Shown: one piece after another, positions 1-9,558 of the stretch
Position numbering within the stretch: position 1 is the stretch's first letter
Layout: every line of letters starts with the position of its first letter
DNA from: Ilyonectria destructans
Taxonomy: Eukaryota > Ascomycota > Sordariomycetes > Hypocreales > Nectriaceae
NCBI GenBank assembly: GCA_020740775.1
Contig: JAHEWK010000003.1
Span: 1,612,001-1,676,000 of the forward strand
DNA length: 64,000 nucleotides
Direction: 5' to 3'
Notes under the pieces: model-generated
Told to the model about the DNA's origin: nothing
The model's database searches: none
The model's input: only the letters and a program-made list of their open reading frames with translations
Program-made: the position numbers and the translations under genes

Positions 1-639
1 CAGTTTCCTACTCGCAAAGGCACTGTCTCGCATTGCATCTCGGTCTTCGGCTGAGGAACATCGGACCGCTCTCGTGCTCTTGCTCTCAGCAGTTACTAAC
101 TGGCCCTTAGCCTGTCAACCTTCCACGACTCGACCTTGCGTCATCAGTGCCACTAGCAACCACTCAGTACGGATGCCGACCACCCGAACGTCACTGCCCA
201 AGGACCGCTAGTAGAGTGTTGAGGGAGATGAGCCGTACCGTGTGCCGCAAGACGAGCCCTAAGATATTTCGCCGTGTCTGTTGAAGACACGTTTCCATTC
301 TCTATTAGCCATTTGAATCGTCGAGGGATTGTAACCCTCGGGGCCAGGGCTTTCATCTGAGAGTTCGGTCTGCAGCATGGTAGAAGGCCGAGAGGAATTG
401 CCAAGGGTGAAACACCGAGCTGGACCATTGGGCTCATAACCCGCCCATTCGCCGCAGTCCAGTTACCCGAAGAAGTATACGTCATTTAAGGAGGCCAGCC
501 AGATCAAAAGAAGTTCGTAGAGAGAATTTCCGAGCGCATAGCCTGAGAAACCAGTGGCAACTATGAGACAACTGCCCGGAGCTTGAGAATAGAGCGCGAA
601 CTTGACGCTCTTTCACCGGAACCAATAGGCCGTGCAACC
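1..639. other. Window edge without a supported gene
   Basis: I see no convincing coding signal. A 110-codon open frame on the minus strand (153-485) has no recognisable motif and no promoter context. The cysteine-rich relic that follows may begin in the last part of this stretch, but its start cannot be placed. Confidence 0.5.
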
Positions 640-1890
640 TGCACTTGCGAAGATGGCACATGTTCTCTTCTCCCAAAAAGACCTCTCATGCAAGGATCAA
701 GACTACACCGAGGGGCATGATTGCTCCAGGCTCGACTTTGTCCCCCTCATGTTCGGAATCCGTGCCGGTGAGACGGCCAGTGCAATTAGTTCAATGCCGC
801 TGCTACGCCGGGCCGCTATCATGCGACAGTAGGAAGTGCAGCGACGGCTTCCATTGCGACGACATCTTGGATCTGTGTTTTACCACGACTCCTCTTGATG
901 CAATTTAAAGCAACGCCGATTGAGACCTCAATTTCGAATGCAACTCCCTTGGAACATGTCTACCTGTTACTAAAGGGCCTGTGCCACCTCCAGCGACATG
1001 TGTCCAGCCGATACATTTTGCAATGCGGTGTTGGTCAGTGCTTCTCAAACTCCGTGACTGGATGTGAGTCGAACAGTAAGTGCAATGAACCTTTGGCTTG
1101 CAATGAGCTCTTCGGAGTCTGCGTACAAGCCGCTGCCGACAACTGCGACGACGGCACAGGCTGCCCGAATGGCTTAACTTGCAGCACCATCGGCCTTTGT
1201 CTGTCGCCTTGCGAGGTTGACGCTGACTGCGCTCGTTTGGGCCTCATTTGCAACGGTGCTCTTGAAGTTTACTTCTTCCCACAGCGAGACGATTGTGCCA
1301 CTGACGTTGATTGCGCAGCTGGATTCGCCTGCGACCCTGATAATTTCACATGTGTCCTTGACGAGAGAATCCACTGCGCTGATGGTTCCATTGGCCAACT
1401 AGACGAGACGTGAGCAACATATAGCTTTTGTCCCAACTTGACTTCTTGTTGGGAGGATGTGGGCTACGAAATGGGCGATGGCCTTTGCAGCTTCGATCTC
1501 TACACATGCCAACCGAGTTCCTTCGCCCTTCGCAACCCATTCACGGCCTGTGGTAAAAAGAACGACTGGAAAACGGACGCGGCCTGCTAGAACGGAGTCT
1601 GCATCATCGCGAGCTCCCCGTGCGGCACTGTGAGTGAGTGTGCAGAAAATCTCCTAGTCTGCGACCTCTCTTGGACTTGTCGCTGTTCCAACGGCCAAGG
1701 CTTCTTCGGAGATGACGGGATCGGCGAAACATATGCGCATAAAAGCGGCTGCGCTGACAACTTGGCGTGAGGCGATGACTCTCTTGGTAACCTAGCGTGT
1801 TTAGTTGTGGACGATTGCGGCCTGGGCAACATTGGCGTATGTCCAGATACAACTTAAGACGGTCAATGTATCAACGACTAGGAAAGAAAT
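640..1890 (+). pseudogene. Decayed cysteine-rich (Dickkopf/EGF-like spaced) protein gene
   Basis: From about 895 to 1881 one forward frame encodes regularly spaced cysteines (for example CNEPLACNELFGVC, CPNGLTCSTIGLC and CAAGFACDPDNFTC). The frame is cut by stops at 1411 (TGA), 1588 (TAG), 1768 (TGA), 1855 (TAA) and 1879 (TAG). The cysteine pattern continues smoothly across each stop, so these are lesions in a formerly continuous gene and not frame ends. Upstream, 800-908 carries the same kind of motif (CSDGFHCDDILDLC) in another frame, so at least one frameshift lies near 910-1025. Several stops could come from C-to-T changes in CAG, CGA or CAA codons, as RIP would make. The product was probably extracellular, but no signal peptide can be placed and the ancestor is unnamed. 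Confidence is for the pseudogene call. Confidence 0.6.
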
Positions 1891-2419
1891 GAGCATGCCG
1901 CCGGTCCTATGGGCTTGGATTTAATGTAGCAATGATTGGGCATGACACAGAATATCAAAAGACTCTGTACTTTGTTCTAAACAAGAAGCGAAACGTTGAA
2001 AAAACCCCTGTAGTAGACTACTTCTAAAGCTCTCTTCGCCTCTCTACCTCTCTACCTCTCCTGCTCATCATTATCATCCAAGAGCTTCATGATTTGATCC
2101 CGCATACAGTACCCCAGTATAAGATGGCGGATCGCTTTGGCCCTCCCTTTCCAAAACGGAGATAGATAAATAGACACCATGTTCGTGTTTAGACTCACCT
2201 CTCCTTCCATCGAATGTTCAGCATCTCAATTAAGCGGCCTACCTCTCTAGATCATTGACCATTTTAAAGTCTTCTGGACTTTTCTCTATCGAAATTACCT
2301 TCACATTCTGACTGTTTGACTCATTTTCCTCCACACCTCGACCCTTCAGCCATCTAGCCCGGGATCGTGCCAGTGATACTACCACTAGCTTTGTCCTCGT
2401 ACCTTGCTATTTTGTGACC
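1891..2419. other. Intergenic, CT-rich
   Basis: No gene is seen. A short CTCTACCT tandem motif lies near 2040-2060, and pyrimidine-rich sequence leads up to the relic at 2420. Confidence 0.5.
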
Positions 2420-2605
2420 ATGAAGAAATCTAGGGAGAAAGCGGCGCGGCTAGATAATCATCTGTCCATCGACATCAAGGCTTTGATGATCGAAAAGGCG
2501 ATCCCCGAACACACTCTGGCCATCACGCTGTGTCAAGCTTTTACTTTAGGGTTTTTTGTGACGTCTCTCCTCCTAGTCAACAAGCTGATGAACTCACTTG
2601 CATGA
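2420..2605 (+). pseudogene. N-terminal relic of a 2EXR-family gene
   Basis: A 61-codon frame opens at an ATG in a context like that of the next gene (…gaccATG versus …caaccATG) and stops early. It holds a degenerate version of the N-terminus of the protein at 3121: SIDIKALMIEKAIPE corresponds to PLELRIMIIQEVTSE, and SLLLVNKLMNSL to SLLLVNREMNLL. The C-terminal core WAGFRY…FTPL is missing. It is best read as a truncated tandem duplicate of the downstream gene. A very short independent protein is the less likely alternative. Confidence 0.5.
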
Positions 2606-3120
2606 AAAATATCCCCAACGTCATAAGATCTGGACTGTTGAACCCGAGGCGATCGCGCATCGTGATTATGATGAATTTAGTTCCTATACTTAGTGGTAGC
2701 TGACCAGGAACATTAGAATAAATGTAAGCTAGTGCGCGTTTAGCCCTGTTTGTAACTTGTTAGAACTTCTTGTTCGCTTTGCGTTCTCCTTGAACACCTC
2801 GCCCTGAACCACTGTTGTTAGTATTAACCTAATGATTCATTTACCAAGATCCGGCTTTGTTTAGCATTTGGGGAACAAAGACAGATTAACAACCTTTGTT
2901 TGACATTGTTGAATAGGGATAGATAAGTAGCAAATTCTCTTCACCTGGTCTCTCCTTCGTCTATTAATTCATTAAAAAGGCAATATTCGAATTTTCCAAA
3001 GCAAACAGACCTCATAAGATAAATTCGAATTTCTCTTCAAGTTATTTCTTACTTACACGCCAACGCCTCTTTCTGCACGCCACCTGTCTGCATATTTGTG
3101 CTGCTTACTATCTCGCAACC
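2606..3120. other. Intergenic, AT-rich, promoter of the 2EXR gene
   Basis: No further part of the upstream relic is recognisable. The last 200 bp are AT-rich, then CT-rich before the ATG, as expected for a fungal promoter and leader. Confidence 0.4.
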
Positions 3121-4110
3121 ATGGAGACCTTCGAGAAGAACTTGAATTGGCCCAAAGGTGCAGTTCGGTTCCCTCAGTATAGCACACTGCCCCTAGAGCT
3201 CAGGATCATGATTATCCAGGAGGTGACCTCCGAGATGACCTACAAGGAGCCTATATTGAACTTGCTTAACGGGCGTGACATGGCTGGGACCTCTCCGTCT
3301 GTCCAGTCTCTCCTCCTGGTCAATAGAGAGATGAACCTCCTCGTGCGAAGCTGTCTTCCCTCAGTGACAAAGATATCGATTGACCAGCTATCCCAAAACT
3401 TCTTTCTCGACTTGGCGACATCGACACTCGTGATTCCCGGAATGCTTCTCCCGTCAATGTCAGAGAAGAACATGACAAGAGGTGGGGACCGCCCGACAGA
3501 TGCACTTGAACTTCCTTTCAAAAAGTTGATTTCGGTATGGGACCACTACTACCAGTCCATGATGTTTCCCGATGCACAAGGACCCGGATTTGCCGGCTTC
3601 CAACCCTGGGTTGGCAACGCTAGACTGCCTGATCTTAAGGAGGCCACGTTTTTCACCAACTCAAGGCAGAACCTCGGTTTTGATATCGAAGATTTTATGT
3701 CCGAGAATATGTCGCAAGATAACGTGCACGGCTATGCTCTTGGAAGTACACCTACAGGCGTATGGGCAGGATTCCGCTACCATAAGAATACTGGCCGTGT
3801 GCAATTCACGCCTCTGATCTTCAAAGAGGTTGAATTCGCATTCACAGTGGTGGCAAACTCCGGGAAATGGTCCCGATTCTTCTTTCCCCTTATGATCCGA
3901 GTATGGATCATGGATCATGGAGAAATTCCTCAAGATGAGCCCCATCACAAGTGGACCGAAGTACGGAATCCAGGTCCATATGACCCTTCATGGGTCTCCA
4001 ATGTATGTCGTCTCTGGGAGTTGGCGCAGAGAACTTTAGTAGGAAATCGGTATAAATCGACTTGTTTACGAAGCCCGCAAAGCTTGATCAAAATCACAAA
4101 AACCATTTAA
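3121..4110 (+). CDS. 2EXR domain-containing protein
   Basis: This is an intronless gene of 329 codons with a purine at -3 (accATGG). The N-terminus (FPQYSTLPLELRIMIIQEV, residues 18-36) is the F-box-like 2EXR motif. The C-terminal part (GVWAGFRY…RVQFTPLIFKEVEF, then an IRVWIM strand) closes the domain. The gene at 53389-54558 shares this C-terminal signature (NWAGFRY…RVEFTPLAF…VHIWVV), so the two are paralogs. 2EXR proteins are abundant lineage-specific families in ascomycetes and have no settled biochemical role. A relic of the same family lies immediately upstream, so a local tandem duplication is likely. No signal peptide or membrane segment is visible, so it is probably intracellular. Confidence 0.75.
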   Translation: METFEKNLNWPKGAVRFPQYSTLPLELRIMIIQEVTSEMTYKEPILNLLNGRDMAGTSPSVQSLLLVNREMNLLVRSCLPSVTKISIDQLSQNFFLDLATSTLVIPGMLLPSMSEKNMTRGGDRPTDALELPFKKLISVWDHYYQSMMFPDAQGPGFAGFQPWVGNARLPDLKEATFFTNSRQNLGFDIEDFMSENMSQDNVHGYALGSTPTGVWAGFRYHKNTGRVQFTPLIFKEVEFAFTVVANSGKWSRFFFPLMIRVWIMDHGEIPQDEPHHKWTEVRNPGPYDPSWVSNVCRLWELAQRTLVGNRYKSTCLRSPQSLIKITKTI

Positions 4111-4383
4111 GGGTCCAGAGCATCTCAATAAATAAATAACTTAGAAACTGGCTGAAAAATAACCTATTCTGTTCGATGTTCAGGCGTGTCTGCGCGGAAA
4201 GCAGTTCACGTGACGCGATTTCATTCCACATGGAGCTCCACGGCCAAAGCCCATCTCAGCTCCCTCACCAACTGTACATGCACAACTCGACGCAACAACC
4301 GGGGCAAATCGCCCTCGCGGAAGACTGCGCGTTGCGGTGAGTAATGGACTGATTAGAATGTCAGGTGCCGTACCTCATTCGCC

Positions 4384-5403
4384 ATGGCCCTCCCTCGCGG
4401 TCAGACGAACCTCGCCAACGCCAACATCGCGATGAGCCTCGCGCCGCCCGACTTCCCCGAACCCTTTCCCACCCACGAAGGCGCCTTCAGCGCGCTGCAG
4501 CAATGGGCCCGGGATCACGGATACGCCGTGTCGCGCCACAAGCCGAGCAACTACGCCAATGGCCTGCCGCGCCGCTACGAGATCGTATGCGCCTTCGGGG
4601 GCACGCCCTACACGAGCAAGTCCAACGGCATCCGCAAGAGCACGACGCGCAAGACCAACTGCCCCTTCAAGGTCAAGCTTGTGCAGCAGCGCGCCCTCGG
4701 AGACCTGTGGGCCATGACGGTCATGTGCGGCCACCACAACCACGGCCCGAACGACCCCGTCACCTTTCGCGAACAGAGTCGCGGCCGCGGGCAACACGTC
4801 CGAGAAGTCGAGGCCCAGACCCGTGAGGCCGGAGCTACGGGACGCGGCATTCGGACACCGCCCCAGGCGAACAACCCGGGGCTTCTGGTAACGGAGCGCG
4901 ACGTCTGGAATGCGCGAAGTCGCCGGCCACACGATGCTGCCGAGTCCGCGCCAACTGCGGCGACGGCCTCACAACCCGGTCAACCAAGACCACGTCCGCG
5001 AAAGCAGGCTCAGAACAACGATGCTGCCGCTGCGGCTCTTGCAGCTTCAATAGGCACCAACATCGTCGCTCTCATTGATATGCGTCTCGCCCAATACCTG
5101 CCGCCTCCGCCAGGCGGGTCATCAGAGCAGTTTTCAGTGCCTCCGTCGGATCTATCGCCACTCCCAATCAGCAGCCATGTGGCCGCTCTGGTCGATATGC
5201 GCCTTGCGCAATATCTAACGCCCCCATCAGCGTCGCCATCAGCATCGTCGGCCCAACCACCGCCCCAGCCGGCACCTCAATCGCCAGTCCAGTCATCCGC
5301 ACTGCCAGCAACCTCCCAAGCTCCTGAAACGGCTTCATTTCAAACCAATCTCATTTGGCAGGAGCCAAATTTAGGACCTTCAGCTGCGCAAGGCGCAATA
5401 TAG
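4384..5403 (+). CDS. FAR1/MULE-type zinc-binding DNA-binding domain protein
   Basis: The 339-residue product has an N-terminal domain (residues about 30-120) with the spacing of the FAR1/Mutator-transposase DNA-binding fold. C69, C93 and the closing CGHHNHG (C115, H117, H118, H120) are candidate zinc ligands, and basic TSKSNGIRKSTTRK lies between. No MULE or DDE transposase core follows. The rest is Gln/Pro/Ala-rich and low in complexity, with two copies of an (A/V)ALI/VDMRLAQYL segment near residues 230 and 263. This suggests a host transcription-factor-like protein derived from a transposase N-terminus, although a truncated element is possible. Codons are strongly GC-biased at the 5' end compared with the neighbours. 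It would be expected to act in the nucleus. Confidence 0.6.
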   Translation: MALPRGQTNLANANIAMSLAPPDFPEPFPTHEGAFSALQQWARDHGYAVSRHKPSNYANGLPRRYEIVCAFGGTPYTSKSNGIRKSTTRKTNCPFKVKLVQQRALGDLWAMTVMCGHHNHGPNDPVTFREQSRGRGQHVREVEAQTREAGATGRGIRTPPQANNPGLLVTERDVWNARSRRPHDAAESAPTAATASQPGQPRPRPRKQAQNNDAAAAALAASIGTNIVALIDMRLAQYLPPPPGGSSEQFSVPPSDLSPLPISSHVAALVDMRLAQYLTPPSASPSASSAQPPPQPAPQSPVQSSALPATSQAPETASFQTNLIWQEPNLGPSAAQGAI

Positions 5404-5728
5404 TGGTGGACAGGGATACCATGTCCCGTGCATTGTTCATATGCATTGTCCTTTGACCACCCAGTAGTCTAAGTAGCCACAAAGTGCCTAGAATGAGAAC
5501 AAAACAAACGAGTCATTGAACTTTCAAAGAGTTCATTGATTAATTATTAATAGAAGAACATTGCACCGTCATCGATCCGAATAGTTGAACGCACTGGAAG
5601 GTCCAATACAATAAATCATTGTAATCATGTGAACAGTCTCCAGCCTCGAGTATAAATCTTGGCCAAATTCCGTCTTCCCCTCTCATCAGTACGGACAAAC
5701 AAATAACAAAACAAAGCCCAACATCAAC
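5404..5728. other. Intergenic
   Basis: A short AT-rich spacer holds the 3' end of the FAR1-like gene and the leader of the next gene. A CAAAACAAAG-type leader precedes the ATG at 5729. Nothing else is seen. Confidence 0.4.
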
Positions 5729-6889
5729 ATGTCTCCCCACATCAACCCCCGCCTCGCCCACATGTTCGATGAGTTGCAGGCCTTCCATAAACTCCAACTC
5801 AATGGAGGCCGCCCTATCTACAATGTTTTGGAACACTTCGAAGAAGTTCCCGAGAATGTAGAGGAGTATCGGGAGAGATTCCAACCTTGGCAGGATCCCG
5901 AATACGCGCAGACCAGGCCTTACGAGGTAATCTGGAGACAACTGGTTCGATGGTACGAATTTCGCCTGTGGCAAAGTTATCACCGAGGACTAGAAGAACT
6001 CTCACATCCCGTATCACGGCCTCGCCAGGAGCCACAATACGAAACACTGTACGACATCAAACGGAGGCGATGCACGCAACTAGAACGTCAGTTGCACGAC
6101 GACATTTACCGGGCGCAGGGTCTCTTCGCACCCTACCCTGACTTCCCGGAACACATCCTGGCTGTAAAGCGCCTCCTCGAGCAGCATGGCTTCCAAATGC
6201 CGTTCCTGCTCAAAGAAAACCCCAAGGAACAAGGGAAGCTGTCTACATGGATTGAGTATCTGGCTTTTGAGCTCCGGTACTCGGACATATATTCAACAAC
6301 CTCTGCGGAGCTCAAGGTGTATCACGATGAGTTGTGGGAGAAGCTTGTGCAATCAGGTTTCTTGTTGCCTTCCGAAACTGAATCATCTGTGCGAACCCCC
6401 AAAGCCGAGAACGAGCGCAAGGAGCATCGGAAGACTGCTGAGCAATGGTACAGCTCGGCGCAGTCCGTGCCAACCGACACTCTGACCTTGGACATGGCAA
6501 GGGTCCACCTAGAGCAGGTGGAAAGACGAGACCTTGCCATTGCAGCATTTATCAACGGGGCTGTGGCCTACGCGGACGCTTCCGCACGTGCTGCCCGCCA
6601 TGTGCAAATCGTGCAGTGGGTTAGGGACGAACTCCCTTCCGTTGTGGCTGAGATTACGGACTGGCAGAAGGATGGAGTCCCTGGGTTCAACTTGAAGAAG
6701 CGGACGCGCGGCTCGGATGCAGAGGAGCCGGTCGAGGGGACCTTCAAAAAGCAGAAACCGGATGGGTCGAGGAAGATTGCTCCACTCAACGTATTTGGCA
6801 CCGGGCGTAACGCTGGGTCGCTTTCTCAGGACGGCCAAGCCCAAGTTCAGGATGAGAGTCTTGAGGATACGCGCATGGAGGGTGTCTGA
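5729..6889 (+). CDS. Orphan intracellular protein with C-terminal NLS
   Basis: An intronless gene of 386 codons starts at an ATG in good context (acatcaacATG). I do not recognise a named domain. The first 270 residues are rich in Trp, Tyr, Arg and Glu with helical character (RYEFRLWQ-like and DIKRRRCTQLERQLHDDIYR segments). The C-terminal 60 residues are disordered and contain two basic clusters, LKKRTRG and FKKQKPDGSRK, which read as a bipartite nuclear signal. No signal peptide or membrane helix is seen. The frame is long, has ordinary codon use, and lies between two independent genes, so it is very likely real. Confidence 0.65.
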   Translation: MSPHINPRLAHMFDELQAFHKLQLNGGRPIYNVLEHFEEVPENVEEYRERFQPWQDPEYAQTRPYEVIWRQLVRWYEFRLWQSYHRGLEELSHPVSRPRQEPQYETLYDIKRRRCTQLERQLHDDIYRAQGLFAPYPDFPEHILAVKRLLEQHGFQMPFLLKENPKEQGKLSTWIEYLAFELRYSDIYSTTSAELKVYHDELWEKLVQSGFLLPSETESSVRTPKAENERKEHRKTAEQWYSSAQSVPTDTLTLDMARVHLEQVERRDLAIAAFINGAVAYADASARAARHVQIVQWVRDELPSVVAEITDWQKDGVPGFNLKKRTRGSDAEEPVEGTFKKQKPDGSRKIAPLNVFGTGRNAGSLSQDGQAQVQDESLEDTRMEGV

Positions 6890-7910
6890 TGAGCGGGCTT
6901 GCAGGAGCTTCTGCCGTTGAAGACAGTGGAAGCCCATTTATCTAGGCCCTAGAAGGTTGGCAAACGGAGTTGGTTGATATTTATTTAGTGTTTTATTCTC
7001 ATCTTGCAAGAAATACGAGTCCATTAACTACACCCAGCCCTTTGTGTTTCTGGTTCGCGGTAAAGATCTGCTCATTGTGACAATTATTCTGGTGGTTACT
7101 TCCATTTCGGCTCTATAGTGATTTCGGCTACCGATGCAGCAGCCAACAGCTACAGATTCATCCAGAGACATGCGACGTTGGTGATGGAGGAGGGGACAGC
7201 CAGCCTTTCCAAGTTTCTCCAGACCACCCTCGCGGACAAAACATTTTATGCTACAGCCTTAACCTTTGCAAGTCTCTCGTTAAACTTTTTAAAGATTTTT
7301 AGTATGCAATTCTATGTCCATAGACTTGTTGGTTTTATCATTCCACTTTCGCCGTAGCCGTCAATATGTAAAGCCACCGTCATCGGCAGCCTTGATATCC
7401 ACGCCCGCAGGTAGCAAGAGCAGTCTCGGAGTGTGGCAGTTGCTCAGAAAATTTGCAAACCGACCGCTAAAAAAATCAGAGCATCATAATAGCCAGGGAT
7501 GAGTGATCCTTGACTGGTCCAAGGGGGAGAGTAGAATGGCTTCCGCTGTCAAGTTTCAAACTCGTCGGTAAGCCACCAATCCACTCTTTGTCGAAAACAA
7601 AGAGGGCATGTCTGTCTTCGGGGATGCGTTATCATCCATCTGGTAAAGATCAAATCAGGATTGGAGTGATGGGAACAAAAGACAAAGGGAAGAAAGGGGG
7701 AGGGACTAAACCGAGAGACCGGAAGAAAGAAGTGAGGGTAAAGGCGCGGACAAACGGAGACAAAGAAAGCCGCGAACAAGAGTGAACAGCAGGAAGCCCA
7801 GAAGTATAATGAAAACAATGTGTAGCGTATCCGTAGATGCCAGGGATAAATAGGGATACAAGTATCGCTTTCAACTACTTGCATTGTCTACAAATCAACC
7901 CCCATCAATC
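6890..7910. other. Intergenic (about 1 kb)
   Basis: Small open frames at 7118-7357 and 7510-7785 have no motif support; the second is a Lys/Gly/Arg-rich low-complexity translation of a purine tract. The last 100 bp form the leader of the gene at 7911. Confidence 0.45.
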
Positions 7911-8930
7911 ATGAGTGCCACCCCTCATTTCACCGACATGCTGGACGAACGAATGGAGACGGTTACTGAATACCATGAACTTGACTCTGATATGGAAATC
8001 AAAAACGTTCTCCAGGAGATCAGCGAGACATCGTGGATCCTGGGTGGAAAGATCTTGCTCTCGCGAACGAGCACACCCACTCCAGGAAAGCCTTCTTGGA
8101 GTTCTGGACACGGAGACTTCTACACAATCTCCGAGGCCCCTTCCCCCATGCCCCCTGTCCGCTCTCCATCATACACCGATGAGTCCTTAAAGCTGCTTTG
8201 TTATGCCCATGAATGGAAAGCGACTTGGCGTGTTAGCGAGGCGTACCTACTGGTCCAAAAGCCAGTGTCCCCGCTCAGTGCAAGGGAACATACCACGCTG
8301 GAATATATCCAAAGCAAAGGAGATTTGGGCTTTGTGACCCCTCGTGTCCACTACCATGACGAATTCGACGGGCGATACTACCTCATTCTCAACGACATGC
8401 CCGGGAAATGCATGCAAAAGGTATGGTATACTTTGGGGCCTGATGAGAAGACGTATTACATCGAACAGGTAGTCAAGATGGTGAAGCAGCTCTCAGAGTG
8501 GCAGTCAGATACCATGGAGGGGGCTAGGGGAGGTCCCGTCCTGGAATGGTTCCTAAACGACCCCATAACTGGAGACTCTAACATCAAGCCCGAAAATCTC
8601 TTGAGAACCGCTGCAGCCATGAACATGGATTGCTTGTCCTTCCATTTCAGCCACAACGACTTGAAGCCTTGCAGGATCACAGTAAACGGAATCGGCAAGC
8701 CAATTGGTGTCTGGAACTGGTCGACTGCTGGGTTTGTTCCCAAGGATTGGATCCGAACGAAGTTCCTCAGGTTTAGATCGATGAATTTGCCGTCCAGATC
8801 CGACGAGTACAACACCGAGGTCGCAGAGTGGAGAGAGCGAATTCAGGAGCGCTTGGGCGAGGAGGGATTCCCCGAGGCTACAGCTGGATTTACAAAGTTT
8901 TTTAACGCGTTGGGGAAGAGAGAGATGTAA
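7911..8930 (+). CDS. APH/choline-kinase-fold protein, probable pseudokinase
   Basis: The 339-residue product starts at ATG 7911; the open frame extends upstream only through non-ATG codons. It has the layout of the fungal phosphotransferase (APH, PF01636) family: a hinge region (YYLILNDMPGKCMQKVW), then the catalytic-loop equivalent HNDLKPCRI (residues 248-256) and the metal-binding strand GVWNWSTAGFVP (from 266). In active members these read HxDLxxxN and GxIDWExAG. Here the Asn is Arg255 and the metal-binding Asp is Asn269, while the first Asp (D250) remains. Loss of both Mg-binding side chains suggests that phosphotransfer is lost and that it acts by binding. The rest of the frame is intact, so this is not simple decay. 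Confidence 0.65.
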   Translation: MSATPHFTDMLDERMETVTEYHELDSDMEIKNVLQEISETSWILGGKILLSRTSTPTPGKPSWSSGHGDFYTISEAPSPMPPVRSPSYTDESLKLLCYAHEWKATWRVSEAYLLVQKPVSPLSAREHTTLEYIQSKGDLGFVTPRVHYHDEFDGRYYLILNDMPGKCMQKVWYTLGPDEKTYYIEQVVKMVKQLSEWQSDTMEGARGGPVLEWFLNDPITGDSNIKPENLLRTAAAMNMDCLSFHFSHNDLKPCRITVNGIGKPIGVWNWSTAGFVPKDWIRTKFLRFRSMNLPSRSDEYNTEVAEWRERIQERLGEEGFPEATAGFTKFFNALGKREM

Positions 8931-9558
8931 TTGTTGCGTGTTTCTACTTTAGTGTTTACTTAGAGTATTAATGCAAGACCTCATTTTTAAGTCAACACAA
9001 GCCATTGTATCGTAATTTTTGTATCATCTACGAGATCCTGGATGCTGTCACCTGTGAGCCGGCAGCGGTACCTAACACCGCTGTAGGCCACAGGGTGTTC
9101 TAGGGAGGGCCACACGGGGAATATCTTGTCCATTTCCCATCAAGGACCCGAGGCTAGGTTAATGGAAGAACCCGATGTAAAGCGAATACAACACCAGACG
9201 TCCTCACGTTTCCTCACTGCAGACTTGATTCGCAAATGTTCGAAAGCCAACAGCAAATACTATTAACAACCAAAGACTACTACGGCTATTAAAGAGCGAC
9301 GTGAGAAGAGAATACAAGACCAGTCCCGCCCATAGCACTCGAAACGTGTTTCCAAATCTCCCGTACTGCAGGGAAGAGAGACTTCCTATACAGGCAACAA
9401 GGTTAATACAGGAAACGACCGTGACATAAGAAACAAACAAACAAACGTCCAACTCCAGTAACGATCGTAAACCTGCGGGCCGCTGACATGCTGCCCCAGA
9501 TGGAAATCTTGACCACCCATAACCCCTCACCCGTCACACATCATACTGCTCGACCCCT
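8931..9558. other. Intergenic between convergent genes
   Basis: It contains the 3' regions of the pseudokinase (+) and the repeat-protein gene (-). A (AAAC)4 microsatellite lies near 9432-9447. An open frame at 9204-9530 (-) has no supporting motif. Confidence 0.45.
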
